Assembly (NCBI RefSeq): GCF_030848805.1
Contig: NC_092358.1
Location: 28,687,720-28,751,719 of the forward strand
DNA from: Temnothorax longispinosus
Lineage: Eukaryota > Arthropoda > Insecta > Hymenoptera > Formicidae
Length of the DNA stretch: 64,000 bases
Direction: 5' to 3'
Shown here: positions 1 to 12,550 of the stretch, in pieces
Numbering within the stretch: position 1 is the stretch's first letter
Layout of the letters: every line of letters begins with the position of its first letter
Position numbers and translations under genes: made by a program
Notes under the pieces: model-generated
The model's input: only the letters and a program-made list of their open reading frames with translations
The model's database searches: none
Told to the model about the DNA's origin: nothing

Positions 1-3000
1 TATTATTATATTATTGTGTTATTATTATTACGATATCAACGGTTATTAATTATTATTTCTCTATTATTATTATTATTATCTATATATATAAAACTATTAA
101 TGCTGCCTATTAATTATGCTATATTATTAAGTGTAACGGATGCAAAACGAAACGGACCTTTTTTACATTAATCACGTCGCGAGACTATTATAGACTGTTT
201 TGATCGTGCTGAAGAGAAGTTTTTGTATTCACTGATATATACTCTGGCCGAGATTAATGTGCTATTGTCGCAATAAGGTCTTAGCGGACACTCGTCGTGG
301 CACAACGACACGCAGTATTCTTTAAAAGATCTAACTCTTACTTTTTAGTTAACATAAGACTGGCAGTTTCCTTTTTAACTTGCATTTGTATTTTTTTTTA
401 TTTTTTTTTTTTTTGAAGGAAATTCTCAATGACCCTCGCGTTGTGTAATACCGGTGGAAAATTAGTAACGATTCTCGTATTCGGCACGCACTGCCAAGTT
501 TTTTCCGAGTCGCGCACTTTTACGAAGTCTGTCGATCCGTTCAGGGCCAATGTAAGAAACTCGTCGTTCAATCGAAGGCGCAACGATGATTGATCGGCGA
601 GTCATCGGTATAGGTCCAGGGAGGCTGGGGACGTGCTCACACTCTTGTACTTAATACGTTCGCGCGTCGTAATTTCAATTACACTCCCAGGTCCCCAGGC
701 TCCCCCGCGCGTTTGCGACCATTCGCGGCCACCTGTGTGTATCCCCTTTCTCTCTCTATTACACGTGTATCGTATTTATTTATATTACCGAGGAGCTCTC
801 TCTCTCTCTCTCTCGACCGCGGATGTACGTCAATCTGTGCTAACTGTGAGTCTTTTTACACTTCGTCGTGTGCACGTCCTCTTTGTAATCGGATCGTACG
901 AATTATCCGTATCCGCATGCCCGTTTCTAACTCTTTTTAAGTGGAACATAACGTCTCTTTTTACGTATGTACGTGTGCCATCTGTCTCGACGCGGTGAGA
1001 GATCCGCTCGTTCCCGGGCACGGTTTTCCGCCCCTAAATAAAATAGGCGCGCGCGCGGTATCGTTTCTATTATCGGGTCCTCCCAGCACGCGTGGACCGT
1101 CGCGATCGATTTCGCTCGATGTCGCTAATTAATTAACATCCCGTTTACTTGTGGAGATCCCGACTTCGCGCGAGGCGAGCGAATTTGCTACCGCTTGACG
1201 CAGTCTTCCCCCGAACGAGATTAACGGAGATTTTCGTTTTCGAGACCGAATTTCCCCCCCCCCCTCTTCAGCCCCCCATTATCGCAAATGTATTTCGTGT
1301 AGATTTTTCTACGTACGTAGAGCTTGAGTGCGGTGCGCGCAGATTGGTAAGCGGACATTCGCAATGAAGTACTCTTTTTTTTTTTCCTCCTGTTAACGAA
1401 TTTCGACCCGGTATCAAAAGTCCGCGCGAGCAGGATAACGAAAGTACACTTGGTGTGTGAGATACATGATTAAATTGATTAAATTGACGATCGTACCCAT
1501 ACGGGCGAGACGGTGCGACCGGCTTGCACCTCGCTCGTCCTGCGTTGAAAGTATCGTACACCTTTCGGTTTCCACTTTATACTAACGATGTATAAAAGCC
1601 GTCATTACTTATTTAATAAACAAAAAAAGAAAAAGACACAAACTTATATTTAAGAATTATATATTATATATATGTATACGCGTATATATATGTATGTGCG
1701 AGAAAGAGAGCCTGAGTGCGAGACAGGAGAGAGCCCGAGCTAAGCTGGCGGTCGCGATTAGACCGCACCGCGGAGCACACTACCGTTAACGTTGTTTCCG
1801 GTCAACTCGCGGAGGAGAGATACAACGACAGAGAATTGCCGTCGCTATATTACCGAGTCCTGTACATACACACGTGACAAACGTCCTTCGTAAAGTTCTA
1901 ACGTACACACGCAGCCTTCTGATTTCGTTCTCGATTTTTTTTTATTGTCACTGCCATGTTTCGCATTTAAAGAGGCGAGAGGTCGAGCCGCATCGCCGAA
2001 TCGTCCGCGTGCAGACGCAGAAATTTTTCCCCGTCGAAGGGACCCTCCCGCGTGTTGTCGCGTATTATCGCGGGGGAAAAAAAAGCGGGAGAGGAACGGC
2101 AAATTGCGCTCGATCTCGTCTCTCGTATTCCAGTCGCGCGTTCGCGACGTTGCGCGCGTTTAGCGTTAAAACATGCGGCGCAAATACGGGCGTTCCTCTT
2201 TGCCGCTTTGCGTCTCTTCGAATATATATATATATATCGCGTCGTACACACACAAGCACCCGCGTGCGCGTGTCGTCGCTATTATCGGGTTGCCAGTTGG
2301 CCTCACGACAGGCGCGGAACGTTTTTATTTCCGTGAAATTCAGTTGGAGGATACTCCCATGCGGCATGTAAAATATTATATGTCGGGCAACGTTCGAGCG
2401 CGATAGAATTCATATAGCGTCACCCTATACTTTGCGAACGTACGAGGGCTCGCAGCTCTGCCGCGTCGAAAGATAAGGGAAAGAAAGGAAAGAAAATGCG
2501 CTTATCTATCCGTTTCTCTCTCTGGTTTCTCTCGTTAAGATTTCGCTTCTTAATCTTTACACGTTTGTGTCACACAAGCGGGTGATAAAAATAAATGTAA
2601 GCTAGGGACGAAGGCGCGCGCGCGTGTGTGTGTGTGTATACCCGCTATCGGGGAAGAAGCGAACGGTAAAATATTGACGCTACCTCTATACGCGGCGTGT
2701 CGGCGTGTCCGCTGAATATTTCATTAAAAACGGCGGCCACGAAGGTGCAGATCCGTGAGCGTCTTAAAATAAATACCGGGGAAGCACGCGGCAGAGTTTC
2801 CCGGCGGGCCGTACGGTCGGAAGTCGACTCCATCCATCTGAAAAGCTTGTCAATTCTGCAATTCAACGTTTGTAATTAATAACGTAACGGAGGACTGAGA
2901 GGAGAGGCGATTCGCGGCGTCCGTGGGCCGAAATTAGTGTGTCATGCTTCGTAGTATATATATATATATAGATAAATCCGAACACGTCGTGTGTCGAGTT

Positions 3001-5210
3001 AAGATTATTACTCTTTGTTAAGCTTCGACGAGAGGGAGAAAAGGGAGAGAAAGAGAATGGAAGGGATGATCCCAATAATTTTTCCCCGTTAAGGACATTT
3101 CTCTTGTATGTACATTCGCCTCCGGGAAATCCTCCCGGTTGACTCTCTAAATTTCTCAGAGTGAAAATTCGGCCGATAGAGTGAGATTTCACTCTTTTGG
3201 AGTGAACTCCAAAAGAGTGAAATCTCACTCTATCGGCCGAATTTTCACTCCGAGAAATTTAGAGAGGAAGCAGCGCGCGTTATTTCGATTAGATTCTATT
3301 TTAATCTTAATTGCTGATAATTGAGTGATAATTGACCAATATTGGACAACTGTTGTCCTTGTTCTGAATCAGCGTCCTAGGTCCTAGAAAGATACGTCTT
3401 TGGTAGCGGATTGTTTGAGATTGCAAAAAAAAAGGACGTATGTTGTCACGTTACGTTGACCAGCCTTGATTGCCACTAAAAGTATCCCGGAGAAGTGTCT
3501 GTCCTCTGTTCATCAAGCCGAGCGCGTGTATAATTGCGTACGTATCCACGTAAGAGTGTATGTGTATGTGTGTAATTTCAACCCCTCGCAAATAGCCCCC
3601 TTTCTCTCTCTCTCTCTCTCCCTTTCTCTCTTTCCCCTCCATTGTACATAGTACTTGAGCCCACTCCTCCCCCCCCCCCCATCTCATCTCGCGCACGAGT
3701 AGACTTTAAGTGACACTCGAGAGAACGAAATGATTCTTGCCAAATTCTCGATGGGACGTAGGGACAAATGACTACGTGCATTTAAAACGATAAATCGCAA
3801 GAAATATATTGGTATTATAAACGACTCGCATCTCGTTATCTCTTCGTTATTCTTTGCCCACCCGCAGTCTCAACTGTACAGACCTGCTATCAGCCTTACG
3901 GGATCGGGACACGGTGGATCGTGTCCTGTAATTTGGATCGTTATAATTTGTCGCCATTCGTCCGAATCGTGCTCACAAAGACAAAGGCACGTGGAGATGG
4001 CGATCGATTTTCTGGTCCTTCGTAGACCTCCGAGGTTCAAAATTCTCTTCCGGGGGAGTCTTTGTAAAGATTTTTATTGTACGTGGACGAGCGCGATACA
4101 GCGCCGCGCGCCCGTGCAAAATTATCACAGCTCGTTGTGTGATGCGCTAAGATCTAAATATCGTTACTATAAATATACGGATACGTAAAACGTGAACTTT
4201 TCGGAAATATCCTATTCAAAAATCGTCAAGTGTCGTTACGCAAGTCGTTATGTTAATTCGGAGTTCTTGTATGTCGCAACTAAATCACCTCCGCATTCGC
4301 GGAGATACACGAGTTTATATGTATATCTTGTATACATTAGAACGTACTTGGCGCGTGTGTTATAGTTTTCCACTGTGCATTTTTGACACTAACATCAATT
4401 CCGGCGTCGATCTTGTATCGTTACGCCAGTAATAAATTAGCGTACTCGATACGAGTTGATTTCGGTGACGAAAATTGTGTATATGCTATATATATATATA
4501 TATATATAATAGTACAATTAATGCGTAATCTTGAGATATGTAAAGTTTATATAATTTTATCGCTTTCCTTTTATAAATATCTCAATAAAAAGGTATTAAA
4601 AAATGATCTATTGTATATTTACATTAAAACTATCAACGCAGACTTGTATTACGAACGATGTTACGTGTGTAATAATTATTAGCGATAGTAATATTATGTC
4701 ATTATTTTCTACATACTTAATATTTTTGTAATAATAATGCGAAAGCTTAAAAATAACAAATTTACACATGGCACGTTTGTACAATTATTAATAAATTGTA
4801 TAATATGGAATTGTATTTATATAGGCAGTAAGAAATTCAGACACTACACAAAGGCCCACGTGTATTAATATCGATTGAGTGTAATTCGAGATTAAACTTC
4901 AATATAAATACACATTAATAACATCATCTATCTAGAATTTTTGTCTTTGTCATAAAAGGACGCGCGATTCTTACTCTCTCTCTCTCTTACTCTCTTTCTT
5001 TCTTACTCTCTCTGGTCGTACGAAAATATATTCATAAAAAAGTAACAACAAAAATTGTCACCCTTTCTCCTAGATTAACAAAATTAATTACAAAATAATT
5101 AGGTTGTCAATAAAAAAAAACTGTTCCATATTATTTCTATAAAATACACTATTTGCATATACTTATCGTACCGTTTTGTTTGCTATTCTTTCTTTCACAA
5201 ATTAAGCAGT
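1..5210. other. Left flank without a supported gene
   Basis: No open frame here resembles a conserved protein, and none joins others through phase-matched splice sites. The stretch mixes AT-rich DNA with CpG-rich islands (about 0.6-2.9 kb) and simple repeats: CT near 796-814, TA near 2222-2237, CG followed by TG at 2614-2636, CT near 3604-3622 and TA near 4487-4508. It also holds the long hairpin listed separately. It could be UTR or intron of a gene lying mostly outside the window, but nothing in it shows which. Confidence 0.6.
3143..3266. repeat. Long near-perfect inverted repeat (hairpin)
   Basis: Positions 3143-3203 are the reverse complement of 3206-3266. The arms are 61 bp with one mismatch (A3158 against C3251) and a two-base loop at 3204-3205. 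The outer ends read CTCTCTAAATTTCTC and GAGAAATTTAGAGAG. There is no evident TA or TTAA target-site duplication. It could be a foldback or MITE-type element, a recent inverted duplication, or a hairpin RNA precursor. The sequence alone does not decide between these. Confidence 0.93.
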
Positions 5211-5215
5211 TTATT
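5210..5215 (-). terminator. AATAAA hexamer overlapping the INTS12 stop codon
   Basis: On the minus strand the last codons read GAA TAA A, so the TAA stop lies inside a canonical AATAAA polyadenylation hexamer. If used, the mRNA would have almost no 3' UTR. A site farther downstream may be used instead. Confidence 0.35.
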
Positions 5216-6841
5216 CTACCCCTGACTTGATTTTATATAATAACGATTTATCCTGAGATTTGGCTGAGGATAATGCAGGAGAACTGGATGAAGAGCTCTT
5301 TGAACCCGTGGCAGTACCCGTGTTTCGTTTGTCCTGCTTAGCTTTCTTCATCATGTCTTTCAGTCTCTTATCCGCGCTGATAATATGGATATTTGGTGTT
5401 ATCTTAGCTCCACTGCCTATAAAAATTAACAGTTTAGTGATTAATTTTACACATGTGTCAATTACAAACGTGCTTTTGTACTTATATACTTACTTGAACT
5501 AGACTTTTTCTGCTCCTTAGATTTGTTTTCTATCACAGTCTTTGGCGAACTCCTTTCTTTCGAGACCTAAATTATATAATAATCATATAAAAGGATTTTC
5601 TTACTGCAGTCATATCGAACGATATTAGAAGCAGAAAATCACGTAAATCTTTTTTTACATATAACATATTGAAATAAATTACTTCTTCCGTATGTTACAA
5701 TAATATATTTGATTAATAAAATCTATATCGAAAACTTTTTTTCATTACATCACATTAGCAAATGCATGCATATTTTAGTCTGCATACGTCTGGATGTTTC
5801 AAAAAACGGATCTTACGATAGTTAATCAAGATTTACAGTTATTTATTACGTTGCGAACCGAAGAGAGAATCTTTGGTATATATTTCACCAATCTATATTA
5901 AATGTATATGGCAACATCAGGCAACATGTTGAAAATAAATTATTTTAACGTATAGCACAAGGAAAAGATTCACATGATTTCTTGCGTCTATCGTGATACG
6001 TTAATACACGTGCAATGAGAAAATAGAGGATTCTTACAATAAAATATTCTCATCAACATTAGGCAAGTAAGAGATATACGGTATGTTATCTTATTTGAAA
6101 TTTAACACGAGTTCCTTATTGGAGCGTAATGATAAAGATAGATTTTTTATAAGTAAATGAAATGTGGCACCGAGAAATATAAAATGTGCCTAAGGACGTG
6201 TCGCGTAACGTGTAAACGTGGGTGAATACACACACCTGAGACTTTGTACAGTTAGAGCAGTACCACACTTGTTTTGGCACGTTATCTATCTGGGAGTCCA
6301 AGATATGGGGAACATGGCATTCCTGATGGTACAAAGAATGACACTCCTGACATTCCACAAGCCTATTCCTCGCCCCGACGTCCATGCCCTTGCAAATAAC
6401 GCACGTAAGATCATCCTCCAGAATTTCCAGGGCCAACGTATCGTCCGACTGCAGGATGTCCGGTGGAGTGTCACGCGCTGGCAAATTAACTGGCGAACTG
6501 TTCTTGCTCGACTTACTCGAATGCTTCGACGAGCTGGAACTCTTGCTCTTCTTGCTGCTGCTGCTGCTGCTGTGATCGCTCAACACTGGTTCTTCCATCA
6601 TGTACTGAGAAACAAATAGAAAACCTTAGAGACCTGCTCTTGCTTCGTGGCCCATGTCGACGGAATAAGCTATATCGCGTACCTTTTTATGCAGCACATT
6701 GGAGAGCATCTTGGACGGCCCATACTTTTGCTTAATCGCCTCGTCTAACAGAGCTCGCAGCTGCTCCGCAGAGTCCTTGTTGGTAGAGTAAAGGAGTCGC
6801 AACCCCTGGGTGAATTGAGGATCCAGCTCCAGCTGAGTCAT
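5211..6841 (-). CDS. IntS12: Integrator complex subunit 12 (PHD-finger protein)
   Basis: The family is a subunit of the nuclear Integrator complex, which acts on snRNA 3' ends and paused RNA polymerase II. Four exons join in phase: 6683-6841, 6236-6604, 5494-5566 and 5211-5416, giving 268 residues. The N-terminus (MTQLELDPQFTQGLRLLYST, then DSAEQLRALLDEA) matches the INTS12 N-terminal helix region. A Ser/Lys-rich linker follows at about 65-92. Next is a C4HC3 PHD finger with C121, C124, C138, C141, H146, C149, C169 and C172. The tail (ADKRLKDMMKKAKQDKR) resembles the family's conserved basic C-terminus. The ATG at 6841 was chosen because it aligns with family N-termini. An in-frame ATG at 6895 would add 18 residues and follows an in-frame stop. 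It is shorter than human INTS12 because the middle Ser/Pro region is small. Confidence 0.93.
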
Positions 6842-9396
6842 CTCTTCGGAAACTCGGTTCTTTCTCAGCGCAATATTAATCTGTCGCTGCAGCATAACAA
6901 ATTTTTAATAATCCTGACGAACACATACCAAACTTCCAGCGTCGAAGCACAACAGTCAGAGGTTATGCTTCAACAATGATAAAAACTGCGTACGTCTTAA
7001 ATTCAAATATTTTATTATTATATTATTACGTACCACGTACGTGGGCTGCGTGAAACCCGCCTTTTTTTTCTCTCGCGTAAAAAACACCGTTCGAAGAAGA
7101 ATAAAGATCTACGCCACTCTACGCTCTCTTGTTTTCACCTTGCGTGCTCCTCGACTTGCGTATCCTCGTGCCGGACGGAACTGCGAGACACACGTTTGTC
7201 GTTTAATTCACACGCGTGAATTTCGAATTTCTATGCAAAGGATCTCTATAATTATGCCGGAAGTAATATCGACATTTTATCGTCGTCCACGCCAATCGTC
7301 AACGTGCCGTGCAGTTTTGTTCCATTCTAGGTTATCGCGTGAACCTCTCGAACGCCAAACTCCCGTGAAGCTAAAAACGATTCAAACTTGTTACAAAAGT
7401 ACTTTTATAAAATCGATGATCTAATTTAAAAAAGGCATTTGTTTACCAATCTAAGATTGACTATAATTTATAAATAACACGTAAGAGCTTCTTTCGTCAC
7501 AGTATAATAGAGCTAACTCGCGATCGAACTTCCACGTGTTTTTAAAACATGGAAAAACGGATTACCGCTCGTTATCGAATTTTTTAACTTATATGTTTAT
7601 ATATTTTTTGAAGCGCAGAGATAGAAAATTTGAAAAAGATTCGATCGCATTAAGGTCGAAAGTCAGAAATTTATTTGCATTCACGTAGAAATGGAGAAGA
7701 AACGAATATGAAAGAAGAACGAGGAAACATTCGGTGAGTGCGAACTTGACGTGGACCAACGTGGATCGATAAAATTAATTTTATTTGGCGAGAGAGTTCT
7801 CGTTTTCTCGCACTTTCCTCACGATCGAGAATTTGAAAGTGCCGCCGGAACTGCGGGAACTAAGCGCACGCTACGACACCTACGGGTCCCGTCTCTCGTC
7901 ACTCTCGTCAGTCTCGTCTCGCTCGCCAGGGCCAGGAACTCGGGGAATGCAGGGTGCATCGCCACGCCACGCGAGCCCAACCTGCCCAACTCCCAACTCG
8001 CTCTCGCCCCCAGCCCCCAGCCCCCCTTTTCGCATTCCAGACTCGATCTCGCCGCTCGCGAAGACCCGATTCGCGGACGCGAAACGCGAATTCGAGTGCG
8101 AAATAAAATCTGGGGGCAAAAGCATCCTCTTTTTCTCCTCGTTATCGCGCCGTGCAGCGTCGACGAACGCGAAGGCGGTCGCGGGTCGGGCAGCGTCCGA
8201 GCGTCGTCTTCGCCGTCGCCGCTGCCGCTGCCGCCGCCGCGCCGCCGCCACGATCGAAAGAGGCGACGAGAAGGCGAAAATATAACCAAAGAAAGACCAA
8301 AATAGTAACCCTCGCGGGCGACGGTGCGGCGGCGAGGCGAGAGGCGAGAGGCGAGCGCGCGTGCGCGCGGCAAGGACACGATCACGATACTCGCGTCCCG
8401 CTTTCGCCCGTACGGACCGCGCAACGTTCCATCTCCGTCGGGCGCACGGGCGGCGCGCATCAGGCGACTCCGTCGAATTTTCGACGGGCAGTTGGCAGCC
8501 GTGCGTAAAAGAAATAAATAATCAAAGCGACCATGAAGTGACAAATAAAGTCGGGGATTGAGAGAACAATGCTCGCGCGTACGACGGCAAGGAGGACACC
8601 CCGAGTCGCGCAAGTAACGTGCGTCCGCACCGCCGTTTGATACCCGGACCCGTCGCGTCCCCGTGAGTGGCCCCGCGGCGCGTGAATGCACCGCGCACCA
8701 CCGCTGCTCCGCCACCGCCGTAGCCGTAGCCGCAGCCGCAGCCGCAGCCGCAGCAGCCGCGCGCGACACACACACAGCAGCAGCAGCAGCAGCCGAAAAG
8801 GTGCGTTATGCTCTCGCCGTGGAGGTGAGGCTGACACTTGGGATAAACTTTCTCCCACGCGGACTAGTGCTACGGGACTATCGTCGCGTTCCGGCGCAGC
8901 TTCCAGCCGGTTCGCCCTAGCGTACGTCGGTCGTATTCCGGCCGCGACACGACTGGATCGGTGATCGGTGCGCGGTTATCCAGGTGGCGAGGCTCCTCCG
9001 CAGCATCCCCGGGGCCACGGTGCGCGGCGTACGTCTCGCGCGATAGACTCAACTCTCGTCGTCCGTACCGATCCATCGTGTTATTCCACGGCAAGTGGCC
9101 ACATGGCGATGCTCGGAGCTGCGAACAGTTTCGTGGGTGCCGTCTGGTGAGCGCGCGTCATCTACGTTCGACCGGACGACGTGCGTCTTGCCGTTAACCT
9201 ATCCCCCTATCCTCTCTCCATCTTCTCCACTCGTCCAGCCCCGTCTCTTTCGCGTACGCGTGCCGTGCGCGACACCAGGGCATCGGGGAAACGCGAACCT
9301 AGTGCTGGTGGCCATGCGTCTATTCCCGCTGTTCAACCGCAGCATCAGCAAGGTTTGACCCGCTCGGTCGTTTGCGAACGTTGGAACGCTCCAGCC
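6842..9396. promoter_or_regulatory. Divergent promoter and 5' UTR region of INTS12 and BCL9
   Basis: INTS12 is transcribed leftwards and BCL9 rightwards from this 2.5-kb interval. The left part (about 6.9-7.75 kb) is AT-rich. The right part (about 7.8-9.35 kb) is strongly GC- and CpG-rich and carries CCG/CAG-type triplet repeats at about 8700-8795, as expected of a promoter with a long 5' leader. A plausible 5' UTR donor (AAAAG then GTGCGT) lies at 8800/8801. A strong pyrimidine tract ending in CAG at 9238 would open the exon that carries the BCL9 start codon. Long open frames here are low-complexity and look non-coding. Confidence 0.55.
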
Positions 9397-12300
9397 ATGA
9401 AAACTGAAAAGAAGCCCAACGAGCCCAGCTGTTGTCCACCTACCACGGTTGTCAAGGATGAACCTGACGCCGACCCTGTTAAAATTAAGGAAGAAGGCAC
9501 GGGTGGAAACGACGATGCGACTGGAGAGGACACCTCCGAGTGCCCGAGAGATCCTTGCTTGGATCCGTCTAACGGCGAAGGTACCATGTCTGGGGAGAAT
9601 CAGAATGCTAATGGGACGCAGCCCATCCTGAATTCGGTCAAGCAGGAAGGAGACCCTAACACGCCCGCCGACGAACTACCTGGTAAGCGTAACTTGATTT
9701 ATATCTGCAGATCTTTATCGTATTGTATTTATTTGTACGTCACGTGTGTATTTGCTTTTCTTCGCTCGCATACGTTATATTAGCGTAATCAACATGTCCT
9801 TTTTGCTGTAGATTATAGTGGAAATGTTATTACAGCGGACAGCATTCAACCACTTGTCAGTAATGTTGTGGGAAAACAGATGGGAACTGGTACGAGCAGC
9901 GGGGAGGCTCAATACATGCAACAGCAGAGTCAGATTTTTGTATTTTCTACGACGTTGGCAAATAAAGCCGCAGAGACGGTGTTGAGAGGCGAATATTCTA
10001 CGATCATCGCTTATCATTGTGCACAACCAGGCACTAAAAAATATTTGGAGGTATTGTGTGCAGCATTGACGTATTTTAATAGTACTGTACCAGATTCTCT
10101 GTTACACACATGAGCAGCTTGTTACAAAAATTGAATTTTTGGTTATAGAAAAATTTAGCATAATTTTTTATCAGTGTCATATGAAAATATGGAAATGCAA
10201 TATATTATTTCATATCCTTATTTTTTCATTTATTTCATAAGTTGTCTCGGTTTGATTTATATCATTTTCAATGTAAATATCGTATAAAATGTTACTTTTG
10301 GTACGTTGTCTTTTCATACACACACCACACATATTACTTATTATTTATTTGATTGCCATTAATATATATTTACCGTTTTATTCTTTTAGAAACATCCAAA
10401 TAAAGTAAATCAATTTCGACAAAATCCTGCTCAATGGTTAAATAATCTTGCTATGATGAAACAGAAAGGCCATCAGGGAAATGCGAATAATACTTTCCCG
10501 ACTGAACAACCCCCGGATTTACCAGCGCTAGATCCGAATGCTCCACAATTTTGGAACGAACAACCTAACTTGCGAAACATAAACGGTGGAAACTCCCTCG
10601 GTAATTCTGAACCATCATTGGATGATGGAAACATAGACGTGCCTTGCCTTGTGCCGAATTCACCTAATTCAGGTACGTCAGATACGTTTTATTAAATCTT
10701 TTATCTAATTATCTAAATAATTAACTTTTTTTGTGACAAGATTTAATGTATTCTATATTTTTAACGCAGCCAACCCTCAACCCGCTAATAACGCTACCAT
10801 GGGCCACAGTCCAAATTTGTTAGGTGGCACAACGAGCCCAGGCCCAGGAGGTTTACAACCGTCTCTCCAAGGTGTCAAAGTTCCAGACGAAAACTTGACG
10901 CCGAAACAAAGGCAGCACAGAGAAGTCCAACTGGCGACCTTACGAAAAATGCAAATGATATTATTTCACGGTCACAAGGAGGAACAAACTGGCAATGCTT
11001 TAACAGATACGACGCAAGGAACGACGGTGTCGTGTCCTCCGACGAATGTTCCTCCTGGTGTTCCAAATCAATGCTCTTCGTCTATGGATTGGCATAAATT
11101 GCAGCATCACTTTCTTGAAGCAAAAAATAAGGTATGTTTTTTTTGTGTGATAAACTTATGTGAATGTCGTGGATAAAATATTTGTCGCGAAAAAAATATA
11201 TATGTATATGTAAATATATACACGGATTTCATGTTCTAGACAACTGTCGGTAATCCTGGTGCAGTACCATTGCGCGGTGCCAATATGATCGGAGTACCGC
11301 GAAGTCAAGGTCCGCCACCACCGTATCATCAAACGACTCGGTCCGCCAGCGTGCCAATCGCGATTCAAAGTCCGAATCCATCGTCGCCCAATAATCCAAC
11401 CAGCAATCTATCGCTACCGTCACCCCGCGCAAGTTCCGCTCTGAATTCACCGGCAGACTGCAACAGGCAGTTCCAGCTTGGTAATCAGAGGACCAGCCAT
11501 CTGCCGGGGCAAAGCCCGACAAGTCAGGACTCTCCGAACCCGACCGTTTCCACGGCAGCCACAGCAGCCGTCTCGACGACGCGATTGAACCACAGCAACC
11601 CAGGAACACCAGTCTCTCATTCCCATATTGCTGCACTTAGTCCTAGTGGTGCTACTGCTCAAAAGGATGCTTCCCTCGATTTTCCTACCAATCAACAACC
11701 AAACGGTAAGTTTGCCTGAAAAGAATTTTTCATTGGTTTGATCTCAAAGTATGACTTATGATTTTTTTTTTGTAAATTATAAATTACATTTGTGTGCCCC
11801 TTTTGCATTAGTGGACGGTATGTTTTGCCGAACGCTACAATCCTTAGCTCAACAGAAGCAGCAACATGCTGGGAACGTTAATGCATCGGCCGTGAAGGAA
11901 GCAAATCTGATGCCAGTACCGAGCCCTCATCAACTTCAATACCTTAGCACGTTCGAGGGGCAGGAACTGACCATTCAGAAACAACCCAATACGAGTCTGA
12001 AGGATGGCACGTCATCTACGTAAGTATCTTCATTCTCTCATTTTAATTTTCGAGTTATACATAACTCGAGCGAAAAAAATCTCGGGTAATATGTATATAA
12101 AGCTCGCATAACTATAACGTTTTCCTTTACATTGACAACAGGAACACCGGTACGTCTTCGGAGATGCCCAACAGAATCTTGCCAGGAAGTTTAGATAGCA
12201 ACAATCAATTCCCTACTAGATCAGAGGGCGCGAGTCCTGTACAGATGGACAGCATGAACCGAGGCTTCACGGGTTCTCTGCATAGTCCTCACACGCCACA

Positions 12301-12494
12301 CACACCACACACGCCGGGCAGCGCCGCGCCGCATACTCCAGCGGATTCCGCGAAACCAGGCAACAAGTCCAGCGCGAGCGCGCAAAGTAGTCCGACGCCG
12401 CACAACACCAGCCTACCCGACAGTATGGGTCCACCGCGAACGGTGCCGGCATCGCCTACCATGAAACCCGACACGTCACCACCGTCCGTAAAAG

Positions 12495-12550
<56 letters not shown>

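Noticed and set aside
7819..8775. 318-codon open frame on the minus strand
   Set aside because: Low-complexity Arg/Ala/Ser sequence from CpG-rich promoter DNA upstream of BCL9, with overlapping long frames on the other strand and no homology.
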